A DNA stretch of 64,000 bases from Acetoanaerobium pronyense (GTDB lineage: Bacteria; Bacillota; Clostridia; Peptostreptococcales; Filifactoraceae): the NCBI RefSeq assembly GCF_017874355.1, contig NZ_JAGGLI010000006.1:42850-106849 (forward strand), given 5' to 3'. Every line of letters begins with the position of its first letter. The first letter of the stretch is position 1. A model generated the notes under the pieces. It ran no database searches. It worked only from the letters and a program-made list of their open reading frames with translations, and was not told the DNA's origin. The position numbers and the translations under genes are program-made. Of this stretch, positions 17,885 to 27,704 are shown one piece after another.

Positions 17885-18316
17885 ATGAAATCACATGGCG
17901 GAACTATAAAAGATATAAGTGAATTTCTTTCTAGTAAAGGAATCAAGCCCTCTTATCAAAGAGTTAAAATCTTAGAAAGAATGTACAAAATGAAAGATCA
18001 TCCAACAGTTAATGACATTTATAAAGATTTAATTGACGAAATTCCTTCCCTTTCTAAGACGACAGTATATAATACACTTAATATATTTATTGAAAATGCG
18101 ATAGTAAAGAGCTTTTCAATGGATGGGAATGAAGCGAGATACGATATTTTGTCAAATATTCATGGACATTTCTTTTGTCTAGAGTGCAACAAAATATATG
18201 ACTTTGAGATAAATGAACCTCAAATATACGATAATCTTCTAGAGGGAGCAGAAATATTTGAAAGCGAGATTTCTGTAAGAGGAATTTGTAAAGCTTGTAA
18301 AAATAAAAAATCCTAA
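17885..18316 (+). CDS. Fur-family transcriptional regulator, PerR-like
   Basis: Metal-dependent DNA-binding repressor, dimeric. 143 residues. N-terminal winged helix (about 8-85) with KPSYQRVKILERMYK and the recognition segment LSKTTVYNTLNIFIENAIV; C-terminal dimerisation domain with metal ligands RYDI and HGHFFCLEC plus a second CKAC, the two CxxC pairs of the structural Zn site. The ATG at 17885 is preferred to 17879: AGGGG (17873-17877) is seven bases from the former, one from the latter. The perfect palindrome over its own promoter supports autoregulation. PerR, Fur and Zur cannot be told apart with certainty; the site is most like a Per box. Confidence 0.9.
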   Translation: MKSHGGTIKDISEFLSSKGIKPSYQRVKILERMYKMKDHPTVNDIYKDLIDEIPSLSKTTVYNTLNIFIENAIVKSFSMDGNEARYDILSNIHGHFFCLECNKIYDFEINEPQIYDNLLEGAEIFESEISVRGICKACKNKKS

Positions 18317-18336
18317 ATATTCATAAAAGGGATTTC

Positions 18337-18372
18337 CTCTCGTCTCTTTCAATTTTCAGACGAGAGTTTTTT
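18337..18372 (+). terminator. Terminator after the Fur-family gene
   Basis: CTCTCGTCT (18337-18345) pairs with AGACGAGAG (18358-18366), followed by six T. Confidence 0.85.
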
Positions 18373-18403
18373 ATTAAAATTAAATATCTATTGGGAGGCA
18401 ACT

Positions 18404-20104
18404 ATGGACTTTAAATTAGAAGTAGGAAATATTTTATCATCAAAGATAGAAGATATAAAAAGTGAAGATATAATATCTATGATTGAAATTCCACCAAATT
18501 CGGATATGGGAGATTATGCATTTCCTTGCTTTAAATTAGCTAAAATATTTAGAAAATCCCCAAATCAAATTGCACAAGAGCTTTCATCTCAATTTGAAAA
18601 ACCTGACTTTATAGAAAAAATAGAAAATGCAGGGGGATATGTAAATTTTTATATTAATAAGACTTTAGTAGCAAAGCAAATGATAGATGAGGTTTTTGAA
18701 AAGAAAGAGGATTTCGGAAAGCTTTCTATAGGAAATGGTAAAAATGTAATAGTTGAATATTCTTCTCCAAATATAGCTAAGCCATTTCATATAGGACACA
18801 TAAGAACCACTGTCATTGGACATGCTTTATATAATCTATATAAATTTTTAGGCTACAACACCATAGGGATTAATCATCTTGGAGATTATGGAACTCAGTT
18901 TGGTAAGCTTATAGTTGCATATAAAAAGTGGGGAAATGAAGAGGAAGTAAAGCAAGAACCAATACAGTCTCTTTTAAAACTTTACATAAAGTTTCATGAA
19001 GAGGTTGAAACGGATCCTTCTCTGGATGATGATGCTAGAGAGTGGTTTAGAAAGCTAGAAGATAAAGATGAGGAAGCATCTGAGCTTTGGAAGCTTTTTA
19101 GAGATGTATCCCTAGAAGAGTTTTCTAAAGTATACGAAATGCTTGGAATCAAATTTGATTCATATGCTGGAGAAAGCTTTTATTCAGATAAAATGCCTAA
19201 GGTTTTAGATCTAATGGAAGAAAAAGGTGTTTTAGTAGACTCACAGGGAGCTAAAATAGTAGATTTAGAAGAATACTCAATGCCACCAGCACTTATAAAG
19301 AAAAAGGATGGCTCGACATTATATATCACTAGAGATTTGGCTGCTGCTATTTATAGAAAAGAAACTTATGATTTCTATAAAAACATATATGTAGTAGGAT
19401 CTCAGCAGACGCTACACTTCAAGCAATGGATGAAAATCCTAGAAGTGATGGGGTATGAATGGGCAAAGGATTGTGAACATGTTCAATTCGGAATGGTTTC
19501 TTTAGAAGAGGGTACATTATCCACAAGAAGAGGTAGAGTGGTATTTTTAGAAGATGTACTTAATAAAGCAATAGAAAAAACCAGAGAAATCATTTCTGAA
19601 AAGAACCCTAACTTAGATTCAGTAGACCAAGTTGCAAAGCAAGTAGGCGTTGGTGCAGTTGTTTTTCAGGAACTTTCAAACAGCAGAATCAAAGACTATA
19701 CTTTCTCTTGGGAGCGTACATTGAGCTTTGAAGGAGAAACTGGACCATATGTTCAGTACACTCACGCAAGAGCTTGCTCTCTTATAAAAAAAGCAAATAT
19801 AGAAATAAACTCAGATATTGATTTTAAAGTTCTTTCTCAAAACAAAGATGCAATGGAAGTTATAAGAGTTCTTGGTACATTTAAATCGGTTCTTATAAGA
19901 AGTGCAGAGAGAAATGAACCTCATCATGTATCTAGATTTGTACTAGATTTATCCCAAGCTTTTAATAAATTTTATCATGATAATTTAATTTTAGTTGAAG
20001 ATGAAAATATCAAAAAAGCTCTCCTTGCTCTTGTAGAAGCTACTAGAATAGGTATCAAAAACAGCTTAAATATACTAGGGATGGAAGCTCCGGAGAAGAT
20101 GTAA
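18404..20104 (+). CDS. argS: Arginine-tRNA ligase
   Basis: Class I synthetase charging tRNA-Arg in the cytosol. 566 residues. The ArgRS N-terminal additional domain (about 1-110) is followed by the Rossmann fold with HIGH in PFHIGHIRTTVIGH (about 131) and the conserved region VGSQQTLHFKQWMKIL. The KMSKS position is the degenerate GTLSTRRGR usual for many ArgRS. The C-terminal all-alpha anticodon domain (about 445-566) contains GPYVQYTHARACSLI at its start and ends ILGMEAPEKM. TTGGGAGG precedes the ATG. Its stop shares one base with the next gene. Confidence 0.96.
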   Translation: MDFKLEVGNILSSKIEDIKSEDIISMIEIPPNSDMGDYAFPCFKLAKIFRKSPNQIAQELSSQFEKPDFIEKIENAGGYVNFYINKTLVAKQMIDEVFEKKEDFGKLSIGNGKNVIVEYSSPNIAKPFHIGHIRTTVIGHALYNLYKFLGYNTIGINHLGDYGTQFGKLIVAYKKWGNEEEVKQEPIQSLLKLYIKFHEEVETDPSLDDDAREWFRKLEDKDEEASELWKLFRDVSLEEFSKVYEMLGIKFDSYAGESFYSDKMPKVLDLMEEKGVLVDSQGAKIVDLEEYSMPPALIKKKDGSTLYITRDLAAAIYRKETYDFYKNIYVVGSQQTLHFKQWMKILEVMGYEWAKDCEHVQFGMVSLEEGTLSTRRGRVVFLEDVLNKAIEKTREIISEKNPNLDSVDQVAKQVGVGAVVFQELSNSRIKDYTFSWERTLSFEGETGPYVQYTHARACSLIKKANIEINSDIDFKVLSQNKDAMEVIRVLGTFKSVLIRSAERNEPHHVSRFVLDLSQAFNKFYHDNLILVEDENIKKALLALVEATRIGIKNSLNILGMEAPEKM

Positions 20105-20928
20105 TGCAAGGTAAAAGTCAGTCTGCAAGGAAAGTATTAACATATCTGCTATCTCTTGAAGAAGGGAAAAATGAATTTTTTCTTGCTATGGCAAAAGCAT
20201 TAATCCCAGACTATGAAGCTATGGAGATAGTTGTTGATAAAAAACGATTACAAGATGAGCTTTTATTATTGCAATTCTATAGAGATGAAAAAACCTATAG
20301 AAGCTTAGTAGAAATGATCTCCTTAATTGGACTTTTAAACAGAGATCAAAATGTTGCAATGAGAGAAATTATATCAGGCTATGAAGTTATATTCAAGAAG
20401 CAACCTTCATCTAAGGAGGTTGTTTTACTCTTAATCATTTATGCCTTAATAAGTAACAGCAATTTGAAAGAAGCTCTTATAGGTTATAATAGAGAGATTG
20501 ATGATAAAGCAAATATTATTGAGTTTCAAAGAGCAAAAGTCTCTCAAATAATAAGCCTTGAATCAGAGGACTTTAGAAAATCTGCTTTTTCAGAGTTTTA
20601 TAAAAGCAAAGAGCTGATTGATTCCGAAATTTTAAAATTAAAGAATATTGAAGAGATTTATTTAAATGAAGAGATCATTGAACTTTCAGATAGTAAAAAA
20701 ATCATTATGGATTTTTTAATGAAAATCAGAAATTTTAAAGTGAATCGACATTTTTATTCTGATTCTGTAGATCCCTATGCTCTTATAAATTTAGAAGAGG
20801 GAATGGAACTGAAATTTCCAATTCTTGGTTATATTAAGATTAAGTCAAAAACATTGGAACAGGATGTTCTTTTAATCGAGTTAGAAGGAAAAAGCAGAAA
20901 TTATTCCTTCAGGTTTAAAAAAAAATAA
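20104..20928 (+). CDS. Protein of unknown function coupled to argS
   Basis: 274 residues, not recognised. The ATG overlaps the argS stop (TAATG), with GGAG nine bases upstream inside argS, so translation is coupled. Residues 1-180 are predicted mostly helical and leucine-rich, with helix pairs that could be degenerate TPR-like repeats (LRDxx-type motifs are absent). The last about 60 residues (EEGMELKFPILGYIKIKSKTLE to the end) look beta-rich. No signal peptide, membrane segment or metal motif. Followed by a strong terminator. The coupling suggests constant co-expression with ArgRS, but no function should be assumed. Confidence 0.75.
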   Translation: MQGKSQSARKVLTYLLSLEEGKNEFFLAMAKALIPDYEAMEIVVDKKRLQDELLLLQFYRDEKTYRSLVEMISLIGLLNRDQNVAMREIISGYEVIFKKQPSSKEVVLLLIIYALISNSNLKEALIGYNREIDDKANIIEFQRAKVSQIISLESEDFRKSAFSEFYKSKELIDSEILKLKNIEEIYLNEEIIELSDSKKIIMDFLMKIRNFKVNRHFYSDSVDPYALINLEEGMELKFPILGYIKIKSKTLEQDVLLIELEGKSRNYSFRFKKK

Positions 20929-20940
20929 ACTATGCATAAT

Positions 20941-20971
20941 AAAAAGGTCTTCTTTTTAAGAAGACCTTTTT
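20941..20971. terminator. Bidirectional terminator between converging genes
   Basis: Arms AAAAAGGTCTTCTT (20941-20954) and AAGAAGACCTTTTT (20958-20971) form a 14-bp stem with a TTT loop and serve both strands. Confidence 0.9.
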
Positions 20972-21167
20972 ATGAGTTTAGAAGTTTTATTAATTCATCT
21001 GTATTAGGTATTTCAGCTAAGGCGCACAACTCCTCAAGAATTGAGGTTTTTAGATCTGAAAATTCATCTATTTTAGTTTGTTCGTATGTGAAATCAAGCG
21101 CTTGAATTATTACAAGCAAATCCCTTTTTGATATTTGATCTATGGATATTTTATCAAAATTTATCAT
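20970..21167 (-). CDS. Small acidic protein of unknown function
   Basis: 65 residues, not recognised. The start is taken at the second in-frame ATG (21167), because GGGGG lies about five bases before it, while the ATG at 21179 has no ribosome binding site. The protein is predicted helical (DQISKRDLLVIIQALDFTYEQTKI, then ILEELCALAEI), without membrane segments or Cys motifs. Monocistronic, with a bidirectional terminator at its 3-prime end. The clear ribosome binding site and position between terminators favour a real gene over chance. Confidence 0.6.
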   Translation of the reverse strand: MINFDKISIDQISKRDLLVIIQALDFTYEQTKIDEFSDLKTSILEELCALAEIPNTDELIKLLNS

Positions 21168-21256
21168 CTTTACCCCCATATAATTTGATTATAATATTCT
21201 TACTTTAATTATTATATCATAGCAGGTAAAGAAAAATAAGATGATAAATTTAATAT

Positions 21257-21841
21257 TTATATTGTAACAAGCTCTGGTTGGTATATAGCTGAATTTTCTA
21301 TTATAATCATACTTATAGCAGAAGATACATTTATAGAACCTTTTATATCGTTTTCATACCCCATTGGAGATGTAGAGTATTCATAATGAAGCTCATCAAT
21401 AAAGCTTCTTATATCCTCTTTTTCCAAACCCATTAATGAAGGCATTTTAATTTTTTCTAAGCCAGCAAATTCTTTAAACTTATAGTGAAGATTTTTTTCA
21501 TAAATCATATGTTCCGTAAGCTTATCGGAAAAATAATCTCTATCATGATGTGGTAGGCAAAAGAAGTCAGATAAAAAATGAGTTATTACTCCAAGCTTTA
21601 CTGAAAATTTATTGATAGAAATTAAATCCTCTGATATCCCTATTTCCATTAGCTTAATAATTTCGTCTATAACAAAATCTAAAGTAGGTTCTTTATAATG
21701 TTTTTTTGATTTTAGACTTGGCGCTATGTCAGGCTTCATGCTCCCATATGATAACATAGGTCTGTTTAGCTTGAAGTTCATATTCGAATTAACATTTTTG
21801 AATACATTATGGGCAATTATTCTATGTGTTGGTATAAGCAA
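21257..21841 (-). CDS. Zinc-dependent phospholipase C-like protein
   Basis: 194 residues. The pattern of metal-binding residues fits the zinc-dependent phospholipase C / S1-P1 fold: an N-terminal His (PTHRIIAHNVF), SMKPDIAPS, and GVITHFLSDFFCLPHHD, the H-x3-D element of the family, then HYKF. There is no signal peptide, unlike secreted toxin-type enzymes, so it is probably a cytosolic hydrolase of unknown substrate. Start TTG 21841, with AAGGAG eight bases upstream. Stands alone on the minus strand; the 243 bases before the next plus-strand gene hold no clear structure. Confidence 0.7.
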   Translation of the reverse strand: MLIPTHRIIAHNVFKNVNSNMNFKLNRPMLSYGSMKPDIAPSLKSKKHYKEPTLDFVIDEIIKLMEIGISEDLISINKFSVKLGVITHFLSDFFCLPHHDRDYFSDKLTEHMIYEKNLHYKFKEFAGLEKIKMPSLMGLEKEDIRSFIDELHYEYSTSPMGYENDIKGSINVSSAISMIIIENSAIYQPELVTI

Positions 21842-22084
21842 AAGTTACACTCCTTTGAAATACAATAAATGAAGGTTAAAACCATTTACAATAATTATAT
21901 TTTACTGGAATTTATAATATAATTCAAGTGTTTATTTGAAAATAATTGAGAAAATTTATCAAAAGATAATAATTATCTCTTGAGCTATATTAAAATTGTT
22001 AGTTTTATGAAATACTAATAGTAGATTAAATAATAAAAAAATGAAAATATAAATTAATAACTAAAATCAAGGAAGTGATTTAAA

Positions 22085-23872
22085 ATGAAAATATTATTAA
22101 CTACCCTCAACTCAAAATATATACATACCTGTTTATCTATTAAATATTTATATGAATTCATAAAAGATGAATGTAATTGCTTCATGAAAGAATTCACGAT
22201 TAATGAAAACATGGACAAAATTTTTTCTGAGATAATTTCTGGTGACTATGATATAGTAGCTTTTTCATGTTATATATGGAATATAGAGCTGACACTAAAG
22301 CTATCTGAAACAATAAAACAAGCAAATCCAAAAATTAAAATCCTTCTTGGAGGCCCAGAAGTCACCTATGATTCAGTTGAGGTAATGAAAAATAATGATT
22401 TTATTGATTATATAATAGAAGGGGAGGGAGAAATAACTTTATTTGAGACAATAAAAGCATTAAAGGACAATGAAAATATGAATATAGATGGACTGACTTA
22501 TCGTGAAAATCAAAATAAAAATAACAAAACTTCATATGATAAAAATTCTCAAATAATAAAAAATACCCCGAGAGACCAAATCTCTGACCTAAGTATTATA
22601 AAAAGTCCATATACAAGTACCATGAAATCTGAACTAGAAAATAAAATTGCATACTATGAAACATCAAGAGGATGTACTTATAATTGTGAATATTGTCTTT
22701 CTTCTACCATAAAGGGAGTGAGATTCTTCCCTGAAAATCAAATTTACTCGGACCTTAAAAAACTGGTCTCTATGGAAGTAAAACAGATTAAATTTGTTGA
22801 TAGGACTTTTAACTCCCATAAGGAAAGAACTTTAAAGCTAGTAAAATATCTTAAAGAAATAGATAATGGAAAGATAAATTTCCATTTTGAAATAACCGCT
22901 CATATGTTGCAAGATGACCTTTTAGAAGAATTCAGGACATCAAGAGAAGGGTTATTTCAGTTTGAAATTGGAGTACAATCCACTAATGAAAAAACTATAA
23001 AAGCTGTAAATAGGATAGATAACTTTAAAGTTTTATCTGAAAAAGTAATTATGATTAAAAAATTCAAAAACATACATCAGCATTTGGATCTTATAGCTGG
23101 ATTGCCTTATGAGAACTTGGATAGATTCAAAATATCCTTTAATGATGTATTTAGACTTAATCCAGAAATGATACAGTTAGGATTCTTAAAGCTTTTAAAA
23201 GGAAGTCCGCTGCTAGAAAAAACAGAGCTATATGGATATAAATACAGGAAATATCCTCCTTATGAAGTAATAAGCAGTGATTATATAACACCTAAAGAAC
23301 TTATATTTCTTAAAGAAATTGAAGATATTGTAGAAAAGTTTTATAATAGCGGTCTCTTTATAAAATCAATATGGTATCTATATGAAAATCACTATTTAAA
23401 CAATCCCTTTCAACTATTTGAAGATATTAATATATTTTTAAAATCCAAAAAAATCCATGAAAACTTATCTAAAGATGCATTATATGAAGTAATGTATGAT
23501 TTCTACAAAGACAAGAATTTTCAGGATTTACCATTTTTTAACGACTTATTAAAATTTGATTTTTTAAGACTTGGAAGGGCGAGAAATGTTCCTTCATATT
23601 TAAGAAATGAAAGAGAACTTTTCTCTAGAGAGGATTCCCATATTGTATTAAGTGATGAAAAGCTTAAAGAAAGACTAGGATATAAAAAAGATACTCATCC
23701 TCTTGAGATAATAAAAAATGGCCATTTAGAGATTTTTAGATACAATATAGATATGTATTTGGAAAATAAAGAGCAGAAGTTACAGTCTAATTACTTTATA
23801 TATTTTGATTATACTGGCAAGAAGGATTTTAATTCTAGAGTAAGGTTTTTTGGAGGTAATTATGAAAAGTAA
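22085..23872 (+). CDS. B12-binding-domain radical SAM protein
   Basis: 595 residues. An N-terminal cobalamin-binding-like Rossmann domain (about 1-135: ILLTTLNSKYIHTCLSIKYLYEF, then IKILLGGPEVTYDSVE and DYIIEGEGE) precedes a radical SAM barrel with the cluster motif CTYNCEYCLSS (about 199-209; CxxxCxxC) after YYETSRG. The C-terminal about 150 residues resemble DUF4080. Such proteins catalyse methylations or rearrangements on unknown substrates. AAGGAAG precedes the ATG. Its last 11 bases overlap the start of the TPR gene, so the two probably work together. Cobalamin binding is not certain because the DxHxxG ligand motif is absent. Confidence 0.88.
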   Translation: MKILLTTLNSKYIHTCLSIKYLYEFIKDECNCFMKEFTINENMDKIFSEIISGDYDIVAFSCYIWNIELTLKLSETIKQANPKIKILLGGPEVTYDSVEVMKNNDFIDYIIEGEGEITLFETIKALKDNENMNIDGLTYRENQNKNNKTSYDKNSQIIKNTPRDQISDLSIIKSPYTSTMKSELENKIAYYETSRGCTYNCEYCLSSTIKGVRFFPENQIYSDLKKLVSMEVKQIKFVDRTFNSHKERTLKLVKYLKEIDNGKINFHFEITAHMLQDDLLEEFRTSREGLFQFEIGVQSTNEKTIKAVNRIDNFKVLSEKVIMIKKFKNIHQHLDLIAGLPYENLDRFKISFNDVFRLNPEMIQLGFLKLLKGSPLLEKTELYGYKYRKYPPYEVISSDYITPKELIFLKEIEDIVEKFYNSGLFIKSIWYLYENHYLNNPFQLFEDINIFLKSKKIHENLSKDALYEVMYDFYKDKNFQDLPFFNDLLKFDFLRLGRARNVPSYLRNERELFSREDSHIVLSDEKLKERLGYKKDTHPLEIIKNGHLEIFRYNIDMYLENKEQKLQSNYFIYFDYTGKKDFNSRVRFFGGNYEK

Positions 23873-24983
23873 AATAGAACACCATCTTATTGAAAAAACA
23901 AAAAAACTGGTATTTATTAAAATAGATAACGATCTTATTTTAAGTAATCATAAGCTTAGTACCCTTAAGGAAGTAGAAGTTCCTGTTTTTGCAGAAAGGC
24001 TTGTTACTCTAGCTACTGATACTAAAGGCGGAATTACAACAATTGACGTATCAAGTGCAATGATGTATTTGATGGGGATTGATTCAAAATTTATACACAA
24101 TGATAAGTATTTAAAATTTTTAAAGACAGTAATTGATAGTCCTTCTTCTTTTGCTAGCTCTTTAGCAAAGGAAGCATATGACAAAAAAAGTATAATAGAC
24201 AGTATAATATATTCAAAGGCTTATATTGCAAATTTTGATATAGATAAGTCTATCACCTATAATTATGCATTACTATGTTATCAGTTTGGACTTTCAAAGG
24301 AAGATGAAATTATAAAAAATGACTATATCTTAGAAAGTAAGTACTATTTTGAACAGCTTGTTTCTCTATATGATGATGTTCCCCTCGCATATTATTATTT
24401 AGGATATATTTATGGAATCAAGGGAGATGATGAAAAAGCATTAAAATCCTTTGAAAGAATCCTTAACTTTAAAGTTGAAGAGAAGTATATTTTAGATTCA
24501 AAAAAGAATATCGATATACTTTCTTCTAAAACAAAATTAGAGAAGGCAATAGATCTTTTGGACGAAGATAATCTAGAAGATGCCCAGAAGATTTTATATG
24601 AACTTTCTTTATACGATGATGTTCCATTTGAAGTGGATTTTTATATGGGTTATATCGAAAGATTAAGTGGAAATTATGAAAGGGCAATTGATCTTTATGA
24701 AAATGCTTATAAAAAAGATAATAAAAATCCAAAGCTTATGAATGAACTTGGAATCTGTTTTGCTTTTATTGGAGATTTAGAGCAGTCTTATGAGATTTTA
24801 AAATATGCAGAGCAGCTTGATCCAGGTAATATAGATATTAAATGTAATACTTGTGTAGTGCTTATGAATATGGGTAAACTTAAAGAGGCACGTGAAGTAA
24901 TTAATGAAGCTATAGAATTAGCCCCTGATGACGAAATTGTAAATTCGTGCTATAAACAGCTAAATCATCTTGAAAGTTTATAA
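23862..24983 (+). CDS. Tetratricopeptide-repeat protein
   Basis: 373 residues; ATG 23862 chosen because GGAGG (23852-23856) lies five bases upstream, and the start overlaps the radical-SAM stop. The first about 130 residues are not recognised. TPR units follow: around 165-200 (PLAYYYLGYIYGIKGDDEKALKSFE), 235-265, and three consecutive near the end (FYMGYIERLSGNYERAIDLY; LMNELGICFAFIGDLEQSYEIL; CNTCVVLMNMGKLKEAREVI). No signal peptide. TPRs bind protein partners; the overlap suggests a chaperone or scaffold role for the radical-SAM protein, which is inference only. Confidence 0.85.
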   Translation: MKSKIEHHLIEKTKKLVFIKIDNDLILSNHKLSTLKEVEVPVFAERLVTLATDTKGGITTIDVSSAMMYLMGIDSKFIHNDKYLKFLKTVIDSPSSFASSLAKEAYDKKSIIDSIIYSKAYIANFDIDKSITYNYALLCYQFGLSKEDEIIKNDYILESKYYFEQLVSLYDDVPLAYYYLGYIYGIKGDDEKALKSFERILNFKVEEKYILDSKKNIDILSSKTKLEKAIDLLDEDNLEDAQKILYELSLYDDVPFEVDFYMGYIERLSGNYERAIDLYENAYKKDNKNPKLMNELGICFAFIGDLEQSYEILKYAEQLDPGNIDIKCNTCVVLMNMGKLKEAREVINEAIELAPDDEIVNSCYKQLNHLESL

Positions 24984-25068
24984 TATAAACAGATTTAAAT
25001 TGTAGCAGGAAAATGTTTTTTTATATATAATAAGTTAAGGAATTTTTTCTATAGAGGGGAGCAGAAAA

Positions 25069-25980
25069 ATGATAAAACACCTTGATGAGTTACTTGAAGA
25101 AGTAAAGTCCAATCCTAGACTAAAGCTTGCTGTGGCTGCAGCAGAAGATTTAGATGTATTAGAAGCTCTAAAAAAAGCAAAAGAAGAGGGCCTAATAGAG
25201 CCCATATTAATTGGAGATAAGGATAAGATTACTTCTTTATGTAAAGACATTGGCTTTTCAATAAGCTTTGATGAAGTAATTTCAGCAGAATCACTAGAAG
25301 AAAGTGCAAGCATAGCTGTATCACTTGTAAAATCAGGTAAGGCTCATTTTTTAATGAAGGGTCTTCTTGATACGTCGATTTTACTAAAAGCCGTTCTCAA
25401 CAAAAAAAATGGCCTTAGAACGGATAATTTAATTAGTCATGTAATGGCATATGAAACTTCAGCCTATCATAAATTATTGCTTTTAACTGATGGTGGAATG
25501 AATATTTCACCAGATATAAATGAAAAAGCAATGATCATTAAAAATGCAGATATAGTAGCAAAATCTCTAGGAGTAGAGAAGACAAAAGTAGCTGCAATTG
25601 CTGCAAAGGAAAAAGCAAGCGATAAAATGCCTGCCACAATAGATGGGTTAAAACTACAGGAAATGTCAAAAAATGGAGATTTTGGAAAAGATGTGATTGT
25701 GGAAGGACCTTTAGCCATGGATTTAGCACTTTCACAAGAAGCTGCAGATATAAAAAATTTCAAAAGTGAAATATCAGGTGATGTAGATGTTATTTTAGCA
25801 CCTTATATAGAAGTAGGAAATGCGATAGGAAAGACTTTAACTTACCTAGCTGGGGCAAAATCAGCCGGAATTATAATGGGTGCTAAGGTACCAATAGTTC
25901 TAGTCTCAAGAGCTGATGATGCACAGACAAAGCTTTACTCAATTGCACTAGGTTCTCATATTGCTAGTAAATCTTTGTAA
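25069..25980 (+). CDS. ptb: Phosphate butyryltransferase (phosphotransacetylase family)
   Basis: Converts butyryl-CoA plus phosphate to butyryl-phosphate, feeding butyrate kinase for ATP. 303 residues, the Ptb length. Family segments: KLAVAAAEDLDVLEAL, EPILIGDKDKI, FLMKGLLDTSILLKAVL, LLLLTDGGMNISPD, IVEGPLAMDLALS and ILAPYIEVGNAIGKTLTYLAG. AGGGGAG precedes the ATG. No butyrate kinase is adjacent, which is unusual since ptb-buk are normally an operon; fhs follows after 38 bases. It could act on another short acyl-CoA or supply acetyl-phosphate. Confidence 0.9.
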   Translation: MIKHLDELLEEVKSNPRLKLAVAAAEDLDVLEALKKAKEEGLIEPILIGDKDKITSLCKDIGFSISFDEVISAESLEESASIAVSLVKSGKAHFLMKGLLDTSILLKAVLNKKNGLRTDNLISHVMAYETSAYHKLLLLTDGGMNISPDINEKAMIIKNADIVAKSLGVEKTKVAAIAAKEKASDKMPATIDGLKLQEMSKNGDFGKDVIVEGPLAMDLALSQEAADIKNFKSEISGDVDVILAPYIEVGNAIGKTLTYLAGAKSAGIIMGAKVPIVLVSRADDAQTKLYSIALGSHIASKSL

Positions 25981-26018
25981 ACTTAAATATTTATAATATA
26001 AATTAAGGGGGAGTACAA

Positions 26019-27695
26019 ATGTCATTTAAAAGTGATATAGAAATTGCACAGGAAGCGGTTATGTCCCATATAAAGGATATAGCATCAAAGTTAGGACTTT
26101 CAGAAGAGGATTATGATTTATACGGAAAATACAAAGCAAAGATTGATTATAATTTATTGAAAAAACCAACTGAGAAAAAAGCTAAGCTTATTCTTACTAC
26201 TGCAATTAATCCAACTCCAGCTGGAGAAGGAAAGACAACTACCACTATAGGTGTTTCGGACGCTCTTTCAAGACTTGGGAAAAATACAATTGTAGCTCTT
26301 AGAGAACCATCATTAGGTCCAGTATTTGGAGTAAAGGGTGGAGCAGCTGGAGGAGGATATGCTCAGGTTGTTCCAATGGAAGACATTAATCTTCATTTTA
26401 CTGGTGATTTACATGCTATAGGAGCTGCAAATAATCTACTTGCGGCTATGATAGACAATCATATTTACCATGGGAATACTCTAGATATAGACCCTAGAAG
26501 AATTACTTGGAAAAGAGCTATAGATATGAATGATAGACAGCTTAGATTTATTACTGATGGTCTTGGTGGAAAGGCAAACGGATTCCCTAGAGAAGATGGT
26601 TTTGATATCACAGTAGCATCAGAAGTAATGGCTGCATTTTGTTTATCTTCAGATATAGTAGATCTTAAAGAAAAGCTTGGAAAAATTGTTATTGGATACT
26701 CAAGAAAAGGAGACCCTGTAACAGTTGGAGCTCTTAATGCTCATGGAGCTATGGCGGCTCTTTTAAAAGATGCCTTAAAGCCAAATCTAGTACAGACACT
26801 AGAAGGGACTCCAGCGTTTATACATGGAGGGCCTTTTGCAAATATAGCTCATGGATGCAACTCTGTAATAGCTACAAAGATGGCAATGCATTTTGCTGAC
26901 TATGTAGTAACAGAGGCAGGATTTGGAGCGGATCTTGGAGCAGAAAAATTCATTGATATAAAATGCAGGAAATCGGGACTTAAACCAGATGCTGTAATAA
27001 TAGTAGCTACGGTAAGAGCTCTTAAATATAATGGTGGGGTTGCAAAAGCTGACCTAAATCAAGAAAATCTAGTAGCTCTTGAAAATGGACTACCTAACCT
27101 TTTAAAACATGTAGAAAATATCACTACTGTATTTAACCTTCCAGCAGTTGTAGCTATAAATAAGTTTCCTCTTGACACTGATGCAGAAATTCAGCTTATT
27201 AAAGACAAATGTAATGAGCTTGGAGTTAACGTTGCTTTATCTGAAGTTTGGGCAAAAGGTGGAGAAGGTGGAGAAGAACTTGCAAATGAAGTTCTTAAAC
27301 TAATAGAAACAAATGATAAAGAACTAAAGTATGCATATGATGTAAATAGCTCTATTAAAGAAAAGATAAATAGTATAGCTACAAAAATATATGGAGCTGA
27401 TGGTGTTGATTATACTCCATTAGCGGAGAAGCAGATTGCTGAAATTGAGAAAATCGGCCTTGATAATCTTCCAATATGTATGGCTAAAACACAATATTCA
27501 CTTACTGATGATCAAACAAAGCTAGGTAGACCTCAAGGATTCAAAATTACAGTAAGAAATATTAAAGCTTCAGCAGGAGCAGGATTCTTGGTTGCATTAA
27601 CAGGAGAAATCATGACAATGCCAGGACTTCCAAAGATTCCTTCAGCAGAAAAAATAGATATTGATGATACTGGTAAGATTTCAGGATTATTTTAG
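26019..27695 (+). CDS. fhs: Formate-tetrahydrofolate ligase
   Basis: Reversible ATP-dependent formation of 10-formyl-THF. In amino-acid fermenters it runs towards formate and ATP. 558 residues, standard. The ATP site [20 protein letters not shown] (about 65-84) and [44 protein letters not shown] region are typical; the C-terminus has the conserved [18 protein letters not shown]. Its ribosome binding site is the G-rich AGGGGGA (26006-26012). First gene of fhs-fchA-folD, beside a histidine-degradation block whose formimino group it would release as formate. Confidence 0.97.
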   Translation: MSFKSDIEIAQEAVMSHIKDIASKLGLSEEDYDLYGKYKAKIDYNLLKKPTEKKAKLILTTAINPTPAGEGKTTTTIGVSDALSRLGKNTIVALREPSLGPVFGVKGGAAGGGYAQVVPMEDINLHFTGDLHAIGAANNLLAAMIDNHIYHGNTLDIDPRRITWKRAIDMNDRQLRFITDGLGGKANGFPREDGFDITVASEVMAAFCLSSDIVDLKEKLGKIVIGYSRKGDPVTVGALNAHGAMAALLKDALKPNLVQTLEGTPAFIHGGPFANIAHGCNSVIATKMAMHFADYVVTEAGFGADLGAEKFIDIKCRKSGLKPDAVIIVATVRALKYNGGVAKADLNQENLVALENGLPNLLKHVENITTVFNLPAVVAINKFPLDTDAEIQLIKDKCNELGVNVALSEVWAKGGEGGEELANEVLKLIETNDKELKYAYDVNSSIKEKINSIATKIYGADGVDYTPLAEKQIAEIEKIGLDNLPICMAKTQYSLTDDQTKLGRPQGFKITVRNIKASAGAGFLVALTGEIMTMPGLPKIPSAEKIDIDDTGKISGLF

Positions 27696-27704
27696 AGGTG
27701 CATC

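Noticed and set aside
25467..25763. 98-codon minus-strand frame
   Set aside because: Antisense to ptb; no ribosome binding site and composition expected from the opposite strand.
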